A stretch of 9,658 bases of DNA, taken from Clostridia bacterium (GTDB taxonomy: Bacteria > Bacillota > DSM-521 > Neomoorellales > Neomoorellaceae). Shown here in pieces: positions 5,506 to 9,658 of this stretch. The position numbers were made by a program, and so were the translations under genes. Within the stretch, counting starts at the first letter, position 1. Every line of letters starts with the position of its first letter. A model generated the notes under the pieces. That model ran no database searches. It saw nothing but the letters and a program-made list of their open reading frames with translations, and was not told the DNA's origin. The stretch lies in NCBI GenBank assembly GCA_030445875.1, contig JASUSX010000057.1:1-9658 (forward strand), read 5' to 3'.

Positions 5506-7574
5506 ACCAAATTCACCGCCTCGACGGCCTCGATTTCCAGGCCAGGTTCCAGTTCGTTATAAGCCAGGACCGGGATATGGGGTAACGCCCGCTGGAGCAA
5601 CCGCCGTAAAGGCAGGCGGATCCTGGCCGAGGTAAGGATGACCGGCTGCACCCCGCCCAGGGCCGCCTTCTCCACGGCCCGGGCCAGCCGGCTGAAAAGC
5701 TCCCGCGCCACCTCCGGGGCCAGGGCGGGGAAGTTCCCCTGGGAGGTAGGCTGGATGGCGTCCGCCAGCTTCTGCTCCAGTTCCGGGTGCAGGGTAATGG
5801 CCGTGAGTTTCCCCTCCCGGGCATACTGGCGGCTAATGGTCCGGCTCAAAGCCTGGCGCGCCGCCCCCAGGAGGTAGTCGGACTCCCGGCTGGTGCGGGC
5901 GGCGTCGGCCAGGGCCTCCAGGATGCTCACCAGGTCACGGATGGGCACCTGTTCCTGGAGCAGGCCCCCCAGGACCCGCTGCACCTCGCCGACGGTCAGG
6001 AGTTCCGGCACCAGTTCCTCCACCACCGCCGGGTTGCCTTCCTTGATCTTGTCCAACAGTTCCCTGGTCTCCTGGCGGCCCATGAGCTCGGCAGCGTGGG
6101 CCTTGATAAACTCCGTCAGGTGGGTGACCAGGACGGAGGCAGCGTCCACCACGGTAAAGCCGGCCAGTTCCGCCTCCTGACGGCCGGACTCCGGCACCCA
6201 CCAGGCTGGCAGGCCAAAGGTCGGCTCCCGGGTAGCCAGGCCCCCGGGCGGGCCTTCGTTCCCGGCCGGGTTCATAGCCAGGAAGTAACCGGGCTGGAGT
6301 TCACCCCGTGCCGCCTCCACCCCCCGCAGCTTAAAGGTATAGCTGTTGGGCGGTAGCTGCAGGTTATCGCGGATACGGATAGGCCGGACATAGATGCCCA
6401 TCTCCGTGGCGCACTGGCGCCGGACGGCCGCCAGGCGGTCCAGGAGGTCACCCCCCTCGGCCTCGTCGGCCAGGGGGATCAGGCCGTACCCGATCTCCAC
6501 CTCCAGGGGATCCACCTGGAAAAACCCCAGCACGTTTTCCGGCTGGCGCTGGGCCGCCTGGCGGGTAGCGGCCGCCTCCTGCTGCCGTAGCGTCCGCGCC
6601 CTTTCCTCCCCGGCCAGGGCATAGGCGGCGTAGCCTACCCCGCCGGCCATAATGAAGAAGGCCAGGTGGGGCATACCCGGCAAAAGCCCCAGCAGGAAAA
6701 GGATGGCCGCCACCAGGCCGGCGATGCGGGGAAAGCCTGTCAGCTGGCCGATTACCTCTTGGCCAAAGCTGTCCAGGGTCCCGGAGCGGGTGACCAGGAT
6801 GCCCGTACCGGTGGAGACCATGAGGGCCGGCAACTGGGTCACCAGGCCGTCACCGATGGTCAGGCGGGTGTAGGTCTGCAGGGCTTCCATAAAGGGCATC
6901 TTCAGTTGCCACATGCCGATGGCCAGGCCGCCCACAATGTTGATGGCTGTGATTATCAGGCCGGCAATGGCGTCGCCGCGGACAAACTTGCTGGCTCCGT
7001 CCATGGCGCCGTAAAAGTCGGCTTCCCGCTGCAGGTCCCGCCGCCTGGCCCGGGCCTCATCCTCCGTCAAAAGGCCGGCATTGAGGTCAGCGTCGATGCT
7101 CATCTGCTTGCCGGGCATGGCGTCGAGGGTAAAACGGGCCGCCACCTCGGCCACCCGCTGGGCACCGTTGGTAATGACGATAAACTGGATGATGGTAATA
7201 ATGAGGAAGATAACGAAACCGACGATATAGTTACCCCGCACCACAAAACTGCCGAAGGTCGCAATGACGTGGCCGGCGTCGGCCCGGCCCAGGATTAGCC
7301 TGGTGGAGGAGATGTTGAGGGCCAAGCGGAACAGGGTTACTACCAGCAAAAGAGACGGGAAAACGGAGAAGTCCAGGCTGCGGGTAACAAACATGGTGGT
7401 CAGGAGGATGACCATGCTGACGCTGAGGCTCACGATGAGCAGGAAGTCCATGACCAGGGGGCTGACGGGGACGACGATGAGCATAACCACCCCCAGGACC
7501 AGGGCCGCTACCAGGATGTCGTTGTAGGGCGTGAGGCGCCTGAGGGCGCCCAGCAGGCCGGTATTGGACGGCAT
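5502..7574 (-). CDS. flhA: Flagellar export gate protein FlhA
   Basis: FlhA is the large export gate component; it forms a nonameric ring below FliPQR, helps drive proton-coupled export and docks chaperone-substrate complexes. From the ATG at 7574 it has 690 residues, the usual family length. The first about 330 residues are membrane-embedded, beginning after PYNDILVAALVLG. The conserved FHIPEP cytosolic loop lies at about 143-201 (AARFTLDAMPGKQMSIDADL, then KFVRGDAIAG). Asp201 in RGDAIAG and Asp242 in IGDGL correspond to the acidic residues linked to proton use in Salmonella FlhA (D208, D249). Residues from about 345 form the cytosolic domain ending in AVEAVNLV. An upstream GTG at 7592 would add six residues but lies in the ribosome site. 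The stop overlaps the flhF start by four bases (GTGA). Confidence 0.97.
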   Translation of the reverse strand: MPSNTGLLGALRRLTPYNDILVAALVLGVVMLIVVPVSPLVMDFLLIVSLSVSMVILLTTMFVTRSLDFSVFPSLLLVVTLFRLALNISSTRLILGRADAGHVIATFGSFVVRGNYIVGFVIFLIITIIQFIVITNGAQRVAEVAARFTLDAMPGKQMSIDADLNAGLLTEDEARARRRDLQREADFYGAMDGASKFVRGDAIAGLIITAINIVGGLAIGMWQLKMPFMEALQTYTRLTIGDGLVTQLPALMVSTGTGILVTRSGTLDSFGQEVIGQLTGFPRIAGLVAAILFLLGLLPGMPHLAFFIMAGGVGYAAYALAGEERARTLRQQEAAATRQAAQRQPENVLGFFQVDPLEVEIGYGLIPLADEAEGGDLLDRLAAVRRQCATEMGIYVRPIRIRDNLQLPPNSYTFKLRGVEAARGELQPGYFLAMNPAGNEGPPGGLATREPTFGLPAWWVPESGRQEAELAGFTVVDAASVLVTHLTEFIKAHAAELMGRQETRELLDKIKEGNPAVVEELVPELLTVGEVQRVLGGLLQEQVPIRDLVSILEALADAARTSRESDYLLGAARQALSRTISRQYAREGKLTAITLHPELEQKLADAIQPTSQGNFPALAPEVARELFSRLARAVEKAALGGVQPVILTSARIRLPLRRLLQRALPHIPVLAYNELEPGLEIEAVEAVNLV

Positions 7575-7583
7575 AGAGTGTTT

Positions 7584-7590
7584 TTCCTCC
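7584..7590 (-). promoter_or_regulatory. Shine-Dalgarno site of flhA
   Basis: GGAGGAA lies nine bases before the ATG at 7574 on the minus strand. It decides the flhA start: an in-frame GTG at 7592 exists but overlaps this site itself and has no ribosome site of its own. Confidence 0.8.
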
Positions 7591-7629
7591 ACTGTTTACT
7601 GGCTACTCGAACAGAGATAGAGAAATGGT

Positions 7630-7646
7630 ATCCCCTACGAGGGGAT
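7630..7646 (-). repeat. Short perfect inverted repeat over the flhB stop codon
   Basis: Read on the minus strand this is ATCCCCT, loop CGT, AGGGGAT: a perfect 7-bp stem with a 3-base loop. The flhB stop codon (TAG) falls partly in the loop and partly in the right arm. No T-run follows, so it does not look like an intrinsic terminator. It could stabilise the message or modulate flhB-flhA coupling, or it could be chance. Confidence 0.35.
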
Positions 7647-8714
7647 CCCTCGCAGTTTGTAGATCCGGGCCAGGATCTCGGCTACGGCCTGGTAGAGGGC
7701 TATCGGGATCTCCTGGTCCAGTTCCACCTGGCGGTAGAGAGCGCGGGCTACGGGCGGGTTTTCGACCACGGGCACGTTGTACCGGCGGGCCACCGCCTTG
7801 ATGCGCTCGGCGATGCTGCCGGCGCCCTTGGCCACCACCCGCGGCGCCCCCTCCTGCTCCCGGTAGCGCAGGGCCACGGCGATATGGGTGGGGTTGGTAA
7901 TAACCACCGTGGCTTCCGGCACGGCGTGCATCATGCGGTGCCTCGCGAACTGGCGCTGTTTTTCCCGCAGGCGCGAGCGGATGAGGGGATCGCCTTCCAT
8001 CTGCTTCATTTCTTCCTTTACTTCCTGCCTCGTCATGCGCAAGTTACGCTGGAACTCGCGCCGCTGGAAGACGTAGTCGGCCGCCGCCAGCACCAGGAAG
8101 ACGGCCATGGCCCCCAGGCCGGTGCGATAGATCAGCCGGCCTACCAGGTCCAGGGTCGCCGGGAGGCCCATATCTATGGTCAGTAAGAGCCGGTTAAACT
8201 CCCCCCGCACCAGCTGCCAGACCATCAAACTCACCACGGCCACCTTGGCCAGGCCCTTGACGAGTTCCATCAAGGCCCGCCGGGAAAAGAAGCGCTGCAG
8301 CCCCTTGACGGGGTCCAGGTTTTCCAGGCGCGGCGTAAGTGGTTCCAGGGAAAAGACGAAACCTGCCTGGGCGAAGTTGGCAGCCAGGCCCGCAGCCGTG
8401 GCCAGCAATAACAGGGGAGCCAGGAGCAGGGCCATCTTGAAGGCCAGGTGCCCCAGCAGGGCGAGGAGTGCGTACCCGTCGAGCTGCTGCCGCCAGCCGT
8501 CCTGCAGGGCGCCGCCGATGAGGCCGGCCATCTCCTGGTAAAAGGCCTCCCGCCGCCAGTAAAGGTAAACGATGCACACCAGCAGGACCAGGGCTGCGCT
8601 CAGGTCGTTGCTGCGGGCTACCTGGCCCTTTTGGCGCACCTCCTGGAGGCGGTGGGGTGTAGCTTCCTCGGTTTTTTCCTCGGCAAAGAGCTGCAGGTCA
8701 AACACCAGTTCCAT
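7635..8714 (-). CDS. flhB: Flagellar export gate switch protein FlhB
   Basis: FlhB wraps the FliPQR pore and switches export specificity from rod/hook to filament substrates. The N-terminal half has four membrane helices. The C-terminal cytosolic domain carries the autocleavage motif NPTH (residues 274-277 from this start) inside VVITNPTHIAVALRY, so self-cleavage between Asn and Pro should occur. The early EEKTEEATPHRLQE motif is diagnostic of FlhB. I chose the ATG at 8714, giving 359 residues that begin MELVFDLQLFAEEK. It overlaps the fliR stop by one base and has AGGAG at 8731-8727, 12 bases upstream. A TTG at 8726 would add four residues but touches that AGGAG with no spacer. The TAG stop sits within a short inverted repeat (7630-7646). 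The next gene, flhA, starts 60 bases on, the widest gap between coding genes here. Confidence 0.96.
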   Translation of the reverse strand: MELVFDLQLFAEEKTEEATPHRLQEVRQKGQVARSNDLSAALVLLVCIVYLYWRREAFYQEMAGLIGGALQDGWRQQLDGYALLALLGHLAFKMALLLAPLLLLATAAGLAANFAQAGFVFSLEPLTPRLENLDPVKGLQRFFSRRALMELVKGLAKVAVVSLMVWQLVRGEFNRLLLTIDMGLPATLDLVGRLIYRTGLGAMAVFLVLAAADYVFQRREFQRNLRMTRQEVKEEMKQMEGDPLIRSRLREKQRQFARHRMMHAVPEATVVITNPTHIAVALRYREQEGAPRVVAKGAGSIAERIKAVARRYNVPVVENPPVARALYRQVELDQEIPIALYQAVAEILARIYKLRGIPS

Positions 8715-9481
8715 CAGTGCGGCCAACTCCTGATAATTAGCGCCAGGTCATGGGCCATCTGGCTGAAAAGGTTACTGAATACCGCCGCCAGCAGGGGCAG
8801 GATGGCGATTAAGACCACTAGCCCCAGGCCAATCTTCAAGGGAAAACCCAGGATAAAGACATTGAGCTGGGGAACGGTCCGGGCAATCAGGCTTAAAGCC
8901 AGGTCAGCGATCAGGAGCACAGCGATTACCGGCGCCGCGATGCGTAAGGCCAGGCTGAACATGCCGCTGAAGAGTTTGACCACACCCCAGGTCAGGCTAC
9001 CAGCGAAGGACACCCCGCCCAGGGGCAGGAGGCGAAAGCTCTCCTGGAGGGCCAGGAGCAGGGTGTGGTGGCCGTCGAGCTGGAAAAACAGGAGCAGTCC
9101 CAGGATGGCGAAGAACTGGCCCATAATGGTGGTGGTGGCCGCATTCTGGGGGTCAAAGAGGCTGGCCATAGCCAGGCCCATGTGAATATCCAGGAGTTGC
9201 CCGGCTACCTGGATGGCGCTGAAGATCAGGCTGGCCAGGTAACCCAGGGCCAGGCCGGCCAGGGCCTCATTGAGGGCAGCCAGGGCATAGGCCGGGCCGC
9301 TGGCGAAGGCCGGCTGGCCTGCTGGCAAGACGGGGAAGATGAGGGTGGCCACCAGCAGGCCCAGGCCAACCTTGACCAGGGGCGGCACCCCGCGGATGCC
9401 GAAAAAAGGCGCCGTCACAAAAAAGGCCGTGGTCCGCACCAGGACCAGGAAAAATAGTTCTGCCTGGGCCAGGTAGTTCAT
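8714..9481 (-). CDS. fliR: Flagellar export protein FliR
   Basis: FliR is a multi-spanning membrane protein of the export gate; with FliP and FliQ it forms the helical pore through which rod, hook and filament subunits leave the cytoplasm. The 255-residue length fits the family (about 250-260). Hydrophobic segments lie at about residues 7-25, 33-50, 64-90, 120-145, 172-200 and 208-240, and the start MNYLAQAELFFLVLVRTTAF and internal GLALGYLASLIFSAIQVAGQ are characteristic. The ATG start is one base after the fliQ stop. The TGA stop shares one base with the flhB ATG (TGATG), which suggests translational coupling to FlhB, its structural partner. In some clostridia FliR and FlhB are fused; here they are separate. 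Confidence 0.96.
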   Translation of the reverse strand: MNYLAQAELFFLVLVRTTAFFVTAPFFGIRGVPPLVKVGLGLLVATLIFPVLPAGQPAFASGPAYALAALNEALAGLALGYLASLIFSAIQVAGQLLDIHMGLAMASLFDPQNAATTTIMGQFFAILGLLLFFQLDGHHTLLLALQESFRLLPLGGVSFAGSLTWGVVKLFSGMFSLALRIAAPVIAVLLIADLALSLIARTVPQLNVFILGFPLKIGLGLVVLIAILPLLAAVFSNLFSQMAHDLALIIRSWPH

Positions 9482-9482
9482 G

Positions 9483-9658
9483 CTACTTCACCAGCCCGGC
9501 CAGGTTGCCAAAGATCCCGGCGGTAAACTGGATGAGGGTATTGAGCATCCAGGAGCCCAGGAGGAGCATCCCCAGGACGACGGCTACGATTTTGGGTATA
9601 AAGGTCAGGGTCTGCTCCTGGATCTGGGTGGTGGCCTGGAGGATGCTGATCCCCACCC
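9483..9658 (-). CDS. fliQ: Flagellar export protein FliQ, 3' part only
   Basis: This is the C-terminal 57 codons of FliQ, a small two-helix membrane protein of the flagellar type III export gate that assembles with FliP and FliR in the centre of the MS ring. The 5' end lies outside the window. The visible part runs from VGISILQATTQIQEQTL through a second hydrophobic helix (about residues 22-36 of the fragment) to the end GNLAGLVK and a TAG stop. The QATTQIQEQTL stretch and the FIPK sequence before the second helix are typical of FliQ. About 30 residues should be missing, since family members have about 89. The stop is one base before the fliR ATG, so the two genes are almost certainly co-translated. 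Identification is firm despite truncation because fliR and flhB follow in the usual order. Confidence 0.93.
   Translation of the reverse strand, partial: VGISILQATTQIQEQTLTFIPKIVAVVLGMLLLGSWMLNTLIQFTAGIFGNLAGLVK

Noticed and set aside
5787..8186. Plus-strand open frames opposite flhA and flhB (such as 5787-6356, 6666-7298, 7578-8186)
   Set aside because: Rich in His, Gln and Gly as expected from the reverse complement of Leu/Ala/Pro codons; no domain, ribosome site or operon fit.
8715..8726. TTG at 8726 as the flhB start
   Set aside because: It abuts AGGAG with no spacer, whereas the ATG at 8714 overlaps the fliR stop as TGATG and gives the usual FlhB N-terminus.
1..9658. Very frequent CCAGG/CCTGG words across the window as a possible repeat or methylation island
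   Set aside because: They fall in coding sequence at Leu-Ala, Gln-Gly and Leu-Gly codon pairs, and reflect codon choice in GC-rich DNA, not arrayed repeats.

Overview
The window is one continuous stretch of a flagellar biosynthesis operon, read entirely from the minus strand (right to left). The DNA is GC-rich, genes abut or overlap, Shine-Dalgarno sites resemble the Gram-positive AGGAGG consensus, and the order is that of Firmicutes fla operons. The combination suggests a GC-rich, possibly thermophilic, anaerobic clostridium. Moorella or a relative in the Peptococcaceae/Thermoanaerobacterales is my best guess, from gene order and protein character and not from a database match.

Layout in transcription order: the 3' end of fliQ (9658-9483), fliR (9481-8714), flhB (8714-7635) and flhA (7574-5502) encode the membrane core of the flagellar type III export gate. 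Next are flhF (5505-4237) and flhG (4262-3411), the SRP-type GTPase and MinD-type ATPase that set flagellar position and number. A YcgR-like PilZ protein (3393-2734), a predicted c-di-GMP-responsive brake, follows, then the flagellar sigma factor sigma-28/SigD (2728-1964). Two small membrane-anchored accessory proteins come next: a SwrB/YlxL-like protein (1951-1400) and a short protein resembling only the LysM-like part of MltG (about 1358-969). Last is a FlgF/FlgG-type rod protein (952-182).

Beyond the rod gene, the last 181 bases have no credible reading frame. Read on the minus strand they fold with a long-range helix that joins the two ends, plus internal helices. I regard this as a probable structured non-coding RNA that runs up to or past the left edge. 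Membership of the raiA RNA family is a hypothesis only.

Together the genes build the secretion gate (FliQ, FliR, FlhB, FlhA), place it (FlhF, FlhG), tune motility through c-di-GMP (PilZ), switch on late flagellar genes (sigma-28) and supply a rod subunit. Most of this is well-known biology. The least explained parts are the left-end RNA-like region and the two small accessory genes. I saw no mobile element, CRISPR array, tRNA, rRNA or clear intrinsic terminator.
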